Counted from the first letter of the stretch, positions 19,223 to 33,411 are shown. The stretch is DNA of 64,000 nucleotides from Thermaurantiacus tibetensis (GCF_015354055.1 NZ_JACHTM010000001.1:744001-808000), one strand, 5' to 3'. The notes: a model not told the origin generated them from the letters alone. A program made the numbers and translations.

Positions 19223-19998
19223 CAGACCGCCATCTTCCGGAAGAGTTTGAGTGTGTTCTCTGCGGTTCTTGCCATCAGCTCGTCGCTGGTCTCGTCGCGC
19301 AGGCCGGCCACGAACCGGGCGGTGGTCGCGACATGCGCCGGCTCGCAGACCTTCCCCCGGAAGGGAACGGGCGCGAGGAAGGGCGCATCGGTCTCGACAA
19401 GCAGCCGCCCGGCCGGGAGTTCGCGGGCGATGTCCTGCAGCTTTCCGGCCGAGCGGAAGGTGACGATGCCGGACAGGGAGATGAAGCCGCCGAGCGCGAG
19501 CGCTCGGCCCGCGAGCCAGGCCGAACCTGTGAAGCAATGGAGGAGGAAGGGAAAGGCCCCCTTCCCCGCTTCCTCTTCGAGCATTTCGACCGTGTCGGCC
19601 TCGGCCTCGCGGCTGTGGATGACGAGCGGAAGGCCCGTCTCGCGCGCGGCGGCGATATGGGCGCGGAAGCTCGCCCGCTGCCGCGCCCGGTCCGAGCGGT
19701 CGTAGTGGTAGTCGAGGCCCGTCTCGCCGATCCCGATCACGCGGGGGTGGGCAGCCGCCGCGATCAGCCGGGCGGTGTCGGTGTCGGGGTGCGCATCCGC
19801 CTCGTGCGGGTGGATGCCGACGGTTGCAAACACGTCGGCGTGGCGTTCCGCGCCGGCGATGACATCCGCCCACTCGGCCTCGCGGGTGGAGATGGAAATC
19901 ATGGCCGTCACGCCCGCCGCCCGCGCGCGGGCGACCACGCCCGCCTCGTCTTCGGCGAGGCCAGGGTAGTTCAGGTGGCAGTGGCTGTCGATCAGCAT
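19222..19998 (-). CDS. tatD: TatD family metal-dependent hydrolase
   Basis: A 258-residue TIM-barrel DNase-like enzyme. LIDSHCHLNYPG gives the HxH metal ligands, then ATVGIHPHEA, IGETGLDYHYD, LVIHSREAE, FLLHCFTGS and LVETDAPFLAPVPFRGK follow in family order. TatD proteins are metal-dependent 3'-5' exonucleases implicated in DNA repair and RNA quality control. I start at ATG 19998 (MLIDSHC); an ATG at 20007 adds three residues. It is coupled to the MBL gene. In many relatives tatD directly follows metG, but here a divergent antiporter gene lies between them. Confidence 0.95.
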   Translation of the reverse strand: MLIDSHCHLNYPGLAEDEAGVVARARAAGVTAMISISTREAEWADVIAGAERHADVFATVGIHPHEADAHPDTDTARLIAAAAHPRVIGIGETGLDYHYDRSDRARQRASFRAHIAAARETGLPLVIHSREAEADTVEMLEEEAGKGAFPFLLHCFTGSAWLAGRALALGGFISLSGIVTFRSAGKLQDIARELPAGRLLVETDAPFLAPVPFRGKVCEPAHVATTARFVAGLRDETSDELMARTAENTLKLFRKMAV

Positions 19999-21086
19999 GG
20001 CCCCCATCTGGGCGGAAGGCGCGCGGGTTGCAATCGCCGACCTCGCCTGTCCGGTTTCGCTTGCACTGCGGGCGCCCCGTGGCAAGGGAGGCGGCCGCGA
20101 AAGGACCCTCGCATGCTTCCCGCCCTGCTCTCGCTTGCCGGAGGCCTCGTCCTCCTCGTCGTTGGCGGGGAACTTCTCGTGCGGGGCAGTGTTCGCATCG
20201 CCGAGCGGCTTGGGGTCTCGCCGCTCCTCATCGGCCTCACCCTCGTCGGCTTCGGCACCTCGACGCCCGAGCTCGTGACCTCGGTCGAGGCCGCCCGGGT
20301 GGGCGCGCCCGGCATCGCGCTTGGCAACATCGTCGGCTCCAACATCGCGAACGTGCTGCTCATCCTGGGTCTCTCCGCTCTGCTTGCGCCGCTTGCCGTC
20401 TCGTCGGCCGCGCTCCGGCGCGACGGCTCCATGGTGATCGCGCTGTCGCTCCTGTTCGCGGCAGCCGGCTACACCTTCGGCCTCAGCCGCCCGGTCGGCC
20501 TTGTCTTCGTGATCGGCCTCGTCGGCTACATGGCCTGGGCCTATGCGCAGGAGCGCAACGTCGCGCGCGTGGAGGCCTCAGGCCACACCGCCGCCTACGA
20601 CAAGGAGGAAGCGGTCGCCCGCCTCGACCCGGGGCTCGCCCCCAGGCAGGCGCGCACGGCGGGGCTTCTCGCCTCGCTTCTCGCAGCTGCCGTGGCGGTC
20701 GGCGGGCTCGCCATCATCATCCTCGGCGGGCGGGTGCTGGTGGCCGCTGCCGTCGACCTTGCGCGGCTGCTCGGGATGTCGGAGTCGGTCATCGGCCTTA
20801 CCGTGGTGGCCGTCGGCACCTCGCTTCCGGAGCTCGTCACCTCGGTCGTCGCTGCCGTCCGCCGCCAGACCGACATTGCCGTCGGCAACGTGCTCGGCTC
20901 GAACATCTACAACATCCTCGGGATCGGCGGGCTGACCGGGCTTATCGCGCCCACGCCCTTCCCGCCCGAGATGCTCGGAGTCGACCTCGCGGTCATGGTG
21001 GGCGCGGCCGTGCTCCTGTTCCTCCTCGCGCTCGACCGCAAGGTGGTCCGCTGGGAAGGTGCGCTGATGCTTGGCGCCTACATCGG

Positions 21087-25576
<4,490 letters not shown>

Positions 25577-26008
25577 TCAGCTGCCCGGTTCGAAGCCTGG
25601 CGGCGCCAGCGCGAAGCCCTCGAAGCGGAAGCCTGGGGCCACGATGCAGGAAACGAGCGCCCAGCCCCCGAGCGGACGGCCTGCCTGCCACCAGCCGGCG
25701 GGCACCACCGCTTGCACCGCCTCGCCGGCCAGCACGTCGCCACCGAGGCGGATGGCGCGCACTGGGCCCCCCTCCCCTTCGGCCATGCGCAGTTCGAGCG
25801 GGCTGCCGCCGTGCCAGCACCAGATTTCGGTCGCATCCACCCGGTGCCAGTGCGAGCGCTGGCCCTCCTCGAGGAGGAAGTGGATGGCGGTCACCACGTC
25901 CCGCCCGCCGTCTGCTGCCGGCACGCGCAGCGTCTCGCGGTACCAGCCGCCCTCCGGGTGCGGCGCAAGGCCGAGCGCGGCAATGAGCTCCTTCGCCCTT
26001 CCCGTCAT
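25577..26008 (-). CDS. cupin domain protein (DUF985 type)
   Basis: A 143-residue cupin. APHPEGGWYRETLR, HFLLEEGQRSHWHRVDATEIWCWHGG (a cupin metal-binding-like box with His and Glu) and GWALVSCIVAPGFRFEGF match the DUF985 family, structurally related to yeast YML079w. Members are sugar-nucleotide- or small-molecule-binding cupins, mostly of unknown activity. Its ATG overlaps the stop of the ion-channel gene by 4 bp (ATGA), so the two form a unit convergent to thiC. Confidence 0.85.
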   Translation of the reverse strand: MTGRAKELIAALGLAPHPEGGWYRETLRVPAADGGRDVVTAIHFLLEEGQRSHWHRVDATEIWCWHGGSPLELRMAEGEGGPVRAIRLGGDVLAGEAVQAVVPAGWWQAGRPLGGWALVSCIVAPGFRFEGFALAPPGFEPGS

Positions 26009-26439
26009 CGGATGAGACGCCCCATGAGCGTCACGAAGAAGGCCGTCGACCAGCCGATGAGGAGCAGGCCGTTGATGCCTTCGACCGCGGCGACCAGTCG
26101 CAAGGCGGGGTCGAGCAGCGCGTCCGAATAGCCGACGGTGCCGTAGGTCATCGCCGAGAAGAAGATCGCGTCCGCCAGGGTCGGCACGGCGCCCGCGCCC
26201 AGGAACAGAAGCGCGTAGAGCAGGATCTCGAGCCCGTGCACGAGGAACAGGCCCGCGACGAGCGCGACCACCATCGTCACCCCCTCGAGCGAGAGCGGCC
26301 GGATGTGCCGCTCCACTTCCTCGCGGGCCTCGCGGCGGAGCAGGCGGGAAAGGAGGATGAGACCCACGGCATGGATGGCGACCGTCGCCAGCACCAGCAC
26401 GCCCGAGACGAGGAGCTGGAGCGGCAGGTTTTCGGTCAC
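26005..26439 (-). CDS. two-pore-helix ion channel family protein (Ion_trans_2-like)
   Basis: About 144 residues with hydrophobic segments at roughly 10-35, 55-80 and 115-140. Between the last two lies TYGTVGYSD, which resembles a potassium-channel selectivity filter (TVGYGD) with one altered position. The protein is therefore probably a small two-transmembrane-type cation channel subunit. A GTG at 26439 preceded by GAGAGG is the most likely start; longer readings would overlap the leader of the divergent secreted-protein gene. Ion specificity is not certain because the filter ends YSD rather than YGD. Confidence 0.65.
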   Translation of the reverse strand: MTENLPLQLLVSGVLVLATVAIHAVGLILLSRLLRREAREEVERHIRPLSLEGVTMVVALVAGLFLVHGLEILLYALLFLGAGAVPTLADAIFFSAMTYGTVGYSDALLDPALRLVAAVEGINGLLLIGWSTAFFVTLMGRLIR

Positions 26440-26527
26440 TGTCGGCCTCTCCGCTGCGCCACGGGCCCGGTCAAGAGCTTGCCCGCGGCAGGCGAGCGCC
26501 ATAGGGACGAGTGCGGAGGAGAGGCCC

Positions 26528-27811
26528 ATGCGAAACGTCCCCCTTGTGCTCGTCGCTTCCCTCTTGGCCGCGCCGGTGGTGGCGCAGCAGAAGCCGCCGC
26601 CGCAGAAGGTGGTGCCTCCGCCCACCCACTACTGGCTCTCGGCCGCCACCCAGTCGGGCTTCTCCATGTCTCCGGGTGCCGCAGCCGACATGGGCCAGAT
26701 GATGCGCATGGCCTTGGGCGGCGGCGGCGCCGTCAAGATCCTGTCGCTCGATCTCGGCTCGCGGCTGCCGCCGAAGGGGGCGCCGACGGGCACGCACATG
26801 ATCCCGTCGGGCATGCAGATGGGCCCCTCGCTTCTTCTGAAGGCCCCGCCGAAGGCGCCGCCGCCGCAGCCCGGCGTCCCTGAGGACATTCCGCCGTTCG
26901 AGCGGCCGAAGGGCCGCCTCCTCCTCTTCTGGGGCTGCGGCGAGACGGCGCGTCCGGGCCAGCCCGTCGTCTTCGACTTCGCGAAGATCGCGGAAGGGCA
27001 GATGCCCCCCAACCTCTTCACCGCCGAGACGGTGCGGATCGCCAACCCGCCCTCGGCCTCGCGTTACCCCACCTACGGCGGCTGGCCCAACGACGACCCG
27101 CCGAGCCGGAAGGGCATCCCCGCGAACGCCTCCCTGGTCGGGGACCACCGGGTGGTCGGCCCGTCCACGCCCGAGATCGCGTTCAGCCTGCAGCAGGACT
27201 GGATGGCGCCGCTGGTCCTTCGCCAGACCCCGCTTCCGAACGGGGCGCTCCGGCTCGACTGGAACACGCAGGCCGGGGCCACCGGTCACTTCGCCCAGCT
27301 GTTCGGCGGCAGCGAGCGGGACGAGGGCACCGTCGTCTTCTGGTCCTCCTCGGAGGTGCAGACCTTCCTTTCCGGCCTTGCCGACTTCGTGGCGCCTGCC
27401 GAGGCCGCGCGCCTCGTCCAGCGCCGCCAGCTCCTCGCCCCGGCCACGACCACCTGCACCGTGCCCCGGGAGGTGATGGCGGCCGCCGAAGGCGCGCTTC
27501 TGACCCTCGTGTCCCACGGCCCTGAGGTCAACATCATCCACCCGCCCCGCCCTGAGGATCCCAAGATCCCCTGGGTGCAGGAATGGGCGGTCAAGGCGCG
27601 GTTCGTCGCCCGCACCGGCGCCATTTCCGGCATGGACACGCCGGGGGGCGCCGTCGCTGGCAGCGCGTCGTCGTCAGGCAAGCCGAAGTGCAAGCCCGAC
27701 GCCGCGCAGGACGTGGCGGCCGGCGTGGGTGGCGCGATTGCCGGCAGCCTTGGCCGCGGTCTCGGCCGGGCACTCGGCAGGTCGAAGCCGCGGGAGGACT
27801 GCGAGCCGTGA
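26528..27811 (+). CDS. secreted protein of unknown function
   Basis: A 427-residue protein with a clear signal peptide (MRNVPLVLVASLLAAPVVAQ). The mature part begins proline-rich, has a glycine- and methionine-rich stretch near residues 50-75, a KGRLLLFWGCGETARPGQP segment near 135, and ends with a glycine-rich GVGGAIAGSLGRGLGRALG tail and a few cysteines. I do not recognise a domain; similar WGCGE-type hypothetical proteins are, from memory, common in sphingomonads, which I cannot check. The start is the ATG at 26528 after GGAGGAGAGG. Its location is probably periplasm or cell surface. Confidence 0.75.
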   Translation: MRNVPLVLVASLLAAPVVAQQKPPPQKVVPPPTHYWLSAATQSGFSMSPGAAADMGQMMRMALGGGGAVKILSLDLGSRLPPKGAPTGTHMIPSGMQMGPSLLLKAPPKAPPPQPGVPEDIPPFERPKGRLLLFWGCGETARPGQPVVFDFAKIAEGQMPPNLFTAETVRIANPPSASRYPTYGGWPNDDPPSRKGIPANASLVGDHRVVGPSTPEIAFSLQQDWMAPLVLRQTPLPNGALRLDWNTQAGATGHFAQLFGGSERDEGTVVFWSSSEVQTFLSGLADFVAPAEAARLVQRRQLLAPATTTCTVPREVMAAAEGALLTLVSHGPEVNIIHPPRPEDPKIPWVQEWAVKARFVARTGAISGMDTPGGAVAGSASSSGKPKCKPDAAQDVAAGVGGAIAGSLGRGLGRALGRSKPREDCEP

Positions 27812-27835
27812 CCTGGCTGGCATGATCACGCGCCC

Positions 27836-29416
27836 GTGAACGTCGAGACGGCGCCGCGCCAGCCGCCCAACTCGCTGGCCGCACGCGCCCAGCGCGGCCT
27901 CGAGCGCGCGTTCCTTGCGCTCCGCCCGCCGCATCTCCTCGACGAGATCGACCACCCCTCCATCCTCGCCCGCGTCGAGGCAGATGCCGGCTGGACCCCG
28001 CGCTACGCCTTCATGGTGCTCATGTCGGCCGGGATCGCCATCCTCGGGCTGCTCCTCTCCTCGCCGGCCGTCATCATCGGGGCCATGCTGGTCTCGCCGC
28101 TCATGGGCCCCATCATCGGCCTCGGCTTCGCGATTGCCGTCTTCGACTGGGCGCAGGTGCGGAAAAGTCTCCTCGCGCTGGCGGCCGGTGCGCTGCTGGC
28201 CGTGGCCTTCGCTTCCCTCATCGTGTTCCTCTCGCCGCTGACCGATCGCACCAGCGAGATCATGGCCCGCACGCGGCCGAGCCTGTTCGACCTCCTGGTC
28301 GCCATCTTCTCGGCGCTGGCCGGCGGCTACGCCACCATCCGCGGCCGCGGCGAGACCATCGTGGGCGTTGCCATCGCGACCGCCCTCATGCCCCCGCTCG
28401 CGGTGGTGGGCTTCGGCCTCGCCACGGCCGACTGGCCGGTCTTCACAGGAGCGCTCGCCCTGTTCGTGACCAACTTCGTCGCCATCGCGCTCTCGGCCAC
28501 CATCATGGCCAAGTTCTACGGCTTCGGCTCGCGGCTGTCGCCCGAGCAGAGCCGCCGTCAGGGCTGGGGCATCCTGGCCGTCTTCCTCCTGCTCGCGATC
28601 CCGCTCGGCGTCTCGCTCCGGCAGATCGCCGAGGAGACCCTGTTCACGCGCACCGTGCGCGACGCCATCCTGTCCGAGTTCGGCAGGGAGGTCCGCATCG
28701 AGTCGCTCGACCCGGAGTTCGGCACGACGCCCGTCGAGGTCCGCGCCGTCGTTCTCACCCCCGCCTTCCGGGCCGACGCGGTGCAGAAGATCACGCAGCA
28801 GCTGGAGGGCCGGGTCGGCATGCCGTTCGCGCTCAGCCTGCACCAGGTGGTCCTCGACCAGGATCCGCGCACGCTTCGGCCAGCACTGGCCGAGGCCGGC
28901 CGGCCCGGGCCGGTCGAGCTGGCCGCTGCGGCCCTCAGGGACCAGCTCGCGCTGGCCACGGGCGCAACCGACATCACCATCGACCGCGACAGCCGCAGGG
29001 CGCTCGTCCGCCTGCCGGTCGGTCAGACGCTCCCGCTCGCCGAAGTCCGCAACCTCGAACGCCGGCTCGCCGCCCGCTACCCCGACTGGGAGGTGCGGCT
29101 CGTGCCACCCTTCGGCCCGCTTCCCCCCCTTGGCTTTGCCGCAGGCAGCGCAGAGCCGGATGCGGAGGCGGTCGACACGATCGGCTGGACGCTTGCGCGC
29201 TGGCGCATCCCCGAAGTCCGTGTCGAGGGGCGCGCGGCTTCCGACGAGCCCGCCGATCTCGCCCGTGCACGGGCGGAGGCGGTTGCGGAAGGGCTGGCCC
29301 GCAGCGGCGTCTCCGCAACGGGCGACGCCGCGCTGCGCGATGCCGCCTCAGGTGCGCTCGAGCGCGAGCGGGGCCGAGCTGCCCTGCGCACCGCAACCGT
29401 CATCGCCGGCGCCTGA
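27836..29416 (+). CDS. DUF389 domain membrane protein
   Basis: A 526-residue protein. Residues 55-240 hold the DUF389 membrane domain: SPAVIIGAMLVSPLMGPIIG, GGYATIRGRGETIVGVAIATALMPP and FVTNFVAIALSATI, with about six membrane spans. The C-terminal half (from about 260) is soluble, including an OmpA/BON-like repeat region ending ARSGVSATGDAALRD. DUF389 proteins have no firmly established function; the SPLMGP and ALMPP motifs suggest a transporter-like fold. The start is a GTG at 27836, 25 bp after the secreted-protein gene, so they may share a transcript. A hairpin overlaps its stop. Confidence 0.85.
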   Translation: MNVETAPRQPPNSLAARAQRGLERAFLALRPPHLLDEIDHPSILARVEADAGWTPRYAFMVLMSAGIAILGLLLSSPAVIIGAMLVSPLMGPIIGLGFAIAVFDWAQVRKSLLALAAGALLAVAFASLIVFLSPLTDRTSEIMARTRPSLFDLLVAIFSALAGGYATIRGRGETIVGVAIATALMPPLAVVGFGLATADWPVFTGALALFVTNFVAIALSATIMAKFYGFGSRLSPEQSRRQGWGILAVFLLLAIPLGVSLRQIAEETLFTRTVRDAILSEFGREVRIESLDPEFGTTPVEVRAVVLTPAFRADAVQKITQQLEGRVGMPFALSLHQVVLDQDPRTLRPALAEAGRPGPVELAAAALRDQLALATGATDITIDRDSRRALVRLPVGQTLPLAEVRNLERRLAARYPDWEVRLVPPFGPLPPLGFAAGSAEPDAEAVDTIGWTLARWRIPEVRVEGRAASDEPADLARARAEAVAEGLARSGVSATGDAALRDAASGALERERGRAALRTATVIAGA

Positions 29417-29437
29417 CCCCCGCCCAAAAGGTCAGGC
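29411..29437 (+). terminator. hairpin at the end of the DUF389 gene
   Basis: A perfect 8-bp inverted repeat, GCCTGACC at 29411 and GGTCAGGC ending at 29437, with an 11-base loop containing AAAA. It includes the stop codon. No T-run follows, so it is either a weak or Rho-assisted terminator or an RNA-stability hairpin. Two further inverted repeats follow in the leader of the receptor gene (CCCCTCCC/GGGAGGGG at 29446-29480 and TCCCGCC/GGCGGGA at 29481-29503). Confidence 0.5.
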
Positions 29438-29553
29438 GCCCTGCGCCCCTCCCGTCGGTACATTCCGCATGAGGGAGGGGTCCCGCCGGCTGCGGTGGCG
29501 GGAACCCGATGACGGCCGGGAACCAACCCGGGCGACAAGCGAGGGAGGATGGA

Positions 29554-32007
29554 ATGGCTCCACGTGCCATGGAGGTGGCGCGCCTGCTCGGTTGCGCGGC
29601 GACGCTTGCAACGGCCGCGCCGGTTGCAGCGCAGGGGGGCGGCGCCGCACCGGGGCCGCAGACGGCTGCTGCCGAGACGGCCGGCCTTGCCGACATCGTG
29701 GTGACGGCCCGCCGGCGCGAGGAGACCCTCCAGGACATTCCGGTCGCAATCCAGGCCTTCGGGAGCGACCTCATCGACCGCCGCAACCTCACCTCGCTCG
29801 AGCGGATTGCCGCCGCCACGCCGCAGTTTACCGTGGGCCGGGCATCGAACGGCGCCGGCGCGCAGCTCACCATGCGCGGGGTGGGGTCGTCGGCCACCTC
29901 GATCGGGATCGAGCAGTCGGTCGCGATCGTCGTCGACAACGTCTATTACGGCCAGGGGCGCATCATCAACGAAGGCTTCTTCGACCTGGCGCGAGTCGAG
30001 GTGCTGAAAGGCCCACAGTCGCTCTTTTACGGCAAGAACGCGACCGCCGGCGTCGTGTCCCTCACCACGGCCGATCCGGGCCCGGAGCGGGAGATCATTG
30101 CCCGCATGGGCTACGAGTTCGCGGCGCGGCAGGTCGTCGGCGAGACCATCGTCTCCCTGCCCGTGACCGACCGGTTCGGTATCCGCCTCGCCTTCCGCGG
30201 CTCGAAGATGTGGGGCGGCTACTACGAGAACCGCGCCGAGGACTCGGTCTACACCACCATTGACGCTGCAACCTTCCAGGCGACGACCCACGTCGCGCCG
30301 GCCGCCGCGCGCGAACAGCCCCAGGAGGAGGAGCTGATCGGCCGCGCGACGCTGAAGTGGGAGCCCACGGAGCAGCTCGCGATCACGGTCAAGGGGTCTG
30401 GCGCCAACAACTTCACCATCGGCAACGGCTGGAACTATGCCGCCGTCAACTGCGTTGGTGGCTTCCAGACCAACAACCCCGCCTACCCCTGCCAAAGGGA
30501 CTTCGTGATCTTCCAGAACGACTTTCCGCAGGCGCTGGCGAACAGCCTGCCGTTCGCCCGGCCCGACGGGCAGCTCTACAACCGCTACAAGTCATGGCAG
30601 GTAACCGGCGGCGTGACCTGGGCAGCCGAGCGCCTCACCCTCACCTCCATCACCAACTACAACTGGAACAACAACCGGTTCGGCTGCGACTGCGACTTTC
30701 TCGGCGCCGGCGTCTGGGCGACGGAGGACTCGAGCTTCTGGTCCTTCAGCCAGGAGGTGCGGGGGCTGACGACATTCGAGGGCCCTCTCAACCTGATGCT
30801 GGGCGGGCTCTACCAGAAGTCCGGCCGGGACTTCTATCAGGCCGTGGTCTTCGCCGGCTCTGAGGACTCGCGCGCTGCCCCCGAGAACCGCTTCATCTCC
30901 TACTCGAAGCTGTCCGAGACCGACGGCGAGACGGTCTCGGCCTACGGACAGCTCATCTGGAACGTCATCCCCGCCGTCGAGCTCACCGCAGGAGTGCGTT
31001 ACATCCACGAGACGAAGGTAAGCTTCTTCACCCAGCCCTACGTCAACGCCTTCTTGACTGGCATCTTCCGGCCCCAGTCGGCAGCCGTCAACGGAACCGT
31101 CTTCGGGGACCAGACCTTCAACGACTGGTCGCCCGAGTTCACGGCAAGCTGGAAGCCGAAGGAGGGCTTCCTCGTCTATGGCGCCTACCGCTCGGCCTAC
31201 AAGTCGGGCGGGTTCTCGAACAGCGCGATCAACTCCGCGCTGTCGAACGACCCAGCCGGTGACATGCTGTTCGACCCCGAGAAGGGCAAGGGCTGGGAGC
31301 TCGGCGTGCGCACAGAGTTCCTTGACCGCACCCTGCGCGTGAACATCACCGGCTACAATTTCCGCTTCACCGACCTTCAGGTGGACTATTTCAACCCCGA
31401 GGTGTTCGCCTTCGTGACCTACAACGCCGGCCAGGCGCGCTCGAAGGGGGTGGAGACGGAAGTGAGTTTCGCCCCCGCCTCGGCGCCCGGCCTCCTCTTC
31501 AGCGGCTCGGTCAACTACAATGTCGCGCGCTACGAGAACTTCGAGGCCCCCTGCTTTGCTGGCCAGAGCCCGGCGGAAGGCTGCACGCGCTTCGTCGGAG
31601 GGGTGCCGTTCCAGGATCTCAGCGGCCGGCCGACCGCCATGGCGCCGCGGGTCACCGCCAACCTCGGCATTGCCTATGACACCGAGGTTTCCCGCACGCT
31701 CAAGCTCGGCGCCAACTTCGACTGGCGCTTCAGCGACTCCTACATCACGTCGACCTTCGGCGACGAGCGCACGCGCCAGCCGGCCTACATGGTCATCGAC
31801 GCCGGCGTCCGCGTGGCCACCATCGATGACCGGTGGGAGCTGGCGCTCATCGGCAAGAACCTCGGCAACCAGTTCTACGCGCTGGGCGGCGGCCCGGCAC
31901 CGCTCACGGGTGCCAACACCGGCCTTCCCACCGCCATTCCGGGTGATATCCTCGGCTATGGTTCGGCGCCGCGGACGGTTCAGCTGCGCGCCGGGGTCCG
32001 CTTCTGA
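29554..32007 (+). CDS. TonB-dependent receptor
   Basis: An 817-residue outer-membrane receptor. A signal peptide ends near AAPVAAQ, followed by a TonB-box-like DIVVTARRREETLQDIPVAI. The plug domain has LTMRGVGSSATSIGIEQSVAIVVD and ARVEVLKGPQSLFYGKNATAGVV; a long beta-barrel ends in the family-typical aromatic residue (LRAGVRF). It belongs to the large sphingomonad/Caulobacter class of receptors for carbohydrates, aromatics or iron chelates. Being followed after 24 bp by a Rieske oxygenase suggests uptake of the compound that oxygenase attacks. The start is ATG 29554 after GAGGGAGG. Confidence 0.9.
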   Translation: MAPRAMEVARLLGCAATLATAAPVAAQGGGAAPGPQTAAAETAGLADIVVTARRREETLQDIPVAIQAFGSDLIDRRNLTSLERIAAATPQFTVGRASNGAGAQLTMRGVGSSATSIGIEQSVAIVVDNVYYGQGRIINEGFFDLARVEVLKGPQSLFYGKNATAGVVSLTTADPGPEREIIARMGYEFAARQVVGETIVSLPVTDRFGIRLAFRGSKMWGGYYENRAEDSVYTTIDAATFQATTHVAPAAAREQPQEEELIGRATLKWEPTEQLAITVKGSGANNFTIGNGWNYAAVNCVGGFQTNNPAYPCQRDFVIFQNDFPQALANSLPFARPDGQLYNRYKSWQVTGGVTWAAERLTLTSITNYNWNNNRFGCDCDFLGAGVWATEDSSFWSFSQEVRGLTTFEGPLNLMLGGLYQKSGRDFYQAVVFAGSEDSRAAPENRFISYSKLSETDGETVSAYGQLIWNVIPAVELTAGVRYIHETKVSFFTQPYVNAFLTGIFRPQSAAVNGTVFGDQTFNDWSPEFTASWKPKEGFLVYGAYRSAYKSGGFSNSAINSALSNDPAGDMLFDPEKGKGWELGVRTEFLDRTLRVNITGYNFRFTDLQVDYFNPEVFAFVTYNAGQARSKGVETEVSFAPASAPGLLFSGSVNYNVARYENFEAPCFAGQSPAEGCTRFVGGVPFQDLSGRPTAMAPRVTANLGIAYDTEVSRTLKLGANFDWRFSDSYITSTFGDERTRQPAYMVIDAGVRVATIDDRWELALIGKNLGNQFYALGGGPAPLTGANTGLPTAIPGDILGYGSAPRTVQLRAGVRF

Positions 32008-32031
32008 TGCCGCGCTGTGGGGAGCAGCCCG

Positions 32032-33411
32032 ATGGCCCTTGATGACCCAGCCCTCCCTGCCGCAGCGCCGGGCGAGGCGCGCTGCCCTGGCCCCTCCGCC
32101 CGCGACATCATCCGGGCCGACGGCTGCGAGGTGCCCGACGCGCTCGTCGCCGAGCGCTACGTCTTCCTCGGCGACTCCGACATCTCTTACGACCGCTACA
32201 CCTCGCCGGCCGTCTTCGAGCGGGAAATGACGCACCTCTGGCCGCGGGTGTGGCAATGGGCCTGCCGCGAGGAGCATCTCCCCGAGGCAGGGGACTGGCT
32301 GGTCTACGACGTCGGCCGCCACTCGGTCCTCCTCGTGCGTGGGGCGGACGGCGTGATCCGGGGCTTCGTCAACGCCTGCCTCCACCGGGGCACGCAGCTG
32401 AAGCCGCCGGGCGCGAGCGGCTGCGCGCAGGAGCTGCGCTGCCCCTTCCATGGCTGGCGCTGGACGCTTGAGGGTGCGCTTGCGCACGTGCCCTGCCGCT
32501 GGGACTTCCCGCACGTGACGGACGAGGCCTTCGCGCTCCCGCAGGTGAAGGTGGAGCTCTGGGGCGGCTTCGTCTTCATCAACATGGACCCGAACGCGCG
32601 CCCGCTCGCCGAGCAGCTCGGGCCCCTTCTGGACCATTTCTCGGGCCGCTGGGATCTCTCGAAGCGCCGCATCGCGCTCCACATCCAGAAGGAGCTTCCC
32701 ACCAACTGGAAGGCCGCGCAGGAAGCCTTCCTCGAGGCCTACCACGTGGTCGAGACGCACGCGCAGGCGCTCGCGACTGCGGGCGATGCCAACGCCTGCT
32801 ACGACATCTTCTCCGACTACGTGACGCGCTTCGTCCACACCATCGGCACGCCGAGCCCGCACTTCGAGGGGCAGCTCACCGAGCAGGAGATCCTCGACCG
32901 CATGCGCCTTGATGGCGCCGTCGTGCCGGAAGGGCGCACCGCGCGCGCGGTTGCGGCCGAGAAGCTCAGGGCCGAGCTCGGCGCGGCCTGGGGAGTCGAT
33001 CTCTCCGAATGGTCCGACAGCGAGATGATCGACTCGATCGAGTATCACCTCTTCCCGAACATGTGCCTGTTCCCCGGCGTGTCGCTCCCCATGATCTACC
33101 GGTTCCGGCCGATCGGCATGGACCCGGCACGCACCCTCTTCGACCTCGTCTTCCTGAAGCTCGTGCCCGAGGGCACCGGCCTTTCCTACCCGCCCGAACC
33201 GCATTTCGTGCCCGCCGGCGAGTCCTACGCCAGCGCGCCCGGCATGGATCCCGGACTCGGCGCGGTCTACGACCAGGACACCGACAACCTCGCCGCCCAG
33301 TGGCGGGGCTTCCAGGCCTCGCGCAAGCGCGGGCAGACGCTGGGCAACTACCAGGAGGCCCGCATCCGCCAGTTCCACATGACCCTCGACAGGATCCTTT
33401 CCGGTGACTGA
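32032..33411 (+). CDS. Rieske aromatic ring-hydroxylating dioxygenase, alpha subunit
   Basis: A 459-residue oxygenase. The Rieske [2Fe-2S] motif is CLHRGTQL with CPFHGW 17 residues later. The catalytic domain has the mononuclear-iron region EAFLEAYHVVETHAQ with both histidines, then YHLFPNMCLFPGVSLPMIY. Such enzymes, with a ferredoxin/reductase, insert oxygen into aromatic or other hydrophobic rings or demethylate; the substrate cannot be read. ATG 32032 follows GGGGAGC; a GTG at 32017 is possible. It overlaps the first of three NTF2-like genes by 8 bp, so alpha and candidate small subunits are made together. Confidence 0.93.
   Translation: MALDDPALPAAAPGEARCPGPSARDIIRADGCEVPDALVAERYVFLGDSDISYDRYTSPAVFEREMTHLWPRVWQWACREEHLPEAGDWLVYDVGRHSVLLVRGADGVIRGFVNACLHRGTQLKPPGASGCAQELRCPFHGWRWTLEGALAHVPCRWDFPHVTDEAFALPQVKVELWGGFVFINMDPNARPLAEQLGPLLDHFSGRWDLSKRRIALHIQKELPTNWKAAQEAFLEAYHVVETHAQALATAGDANACYDIFSDYVTRFVHTIGTPSPHFEGQLTEQEILDRMRLDGAVVPEGRTARAVAAEKLRAELGAAWGVDLSEWSDSEMIDSIEYHLFPNMCLFPGVSLPMIYRFRPIGMDPARTLFDLVFLKLVPEGTGLSYPPEPHFVPAGESYASAPGMDPGLGAVYDQDTDNLAAQWRGFQASRKRGQTLGNYQEARIRQFHMTLDRILSGD

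Noticed and set aside
25580-25600. GGTTCGA-like string resembling a tRNA T-arm
   Set aside because: It lies inside the cupin coding region and no acceptor stem, D-arm or anticodon arm can be built around it.
29446-29480. CCCCTCCC/GGGAGGGG hairpin as an intrinsic terminator
   Set aside because: The 19-base loop is long and no T-run follows, so I kept it only as part of the structured-leader observation.
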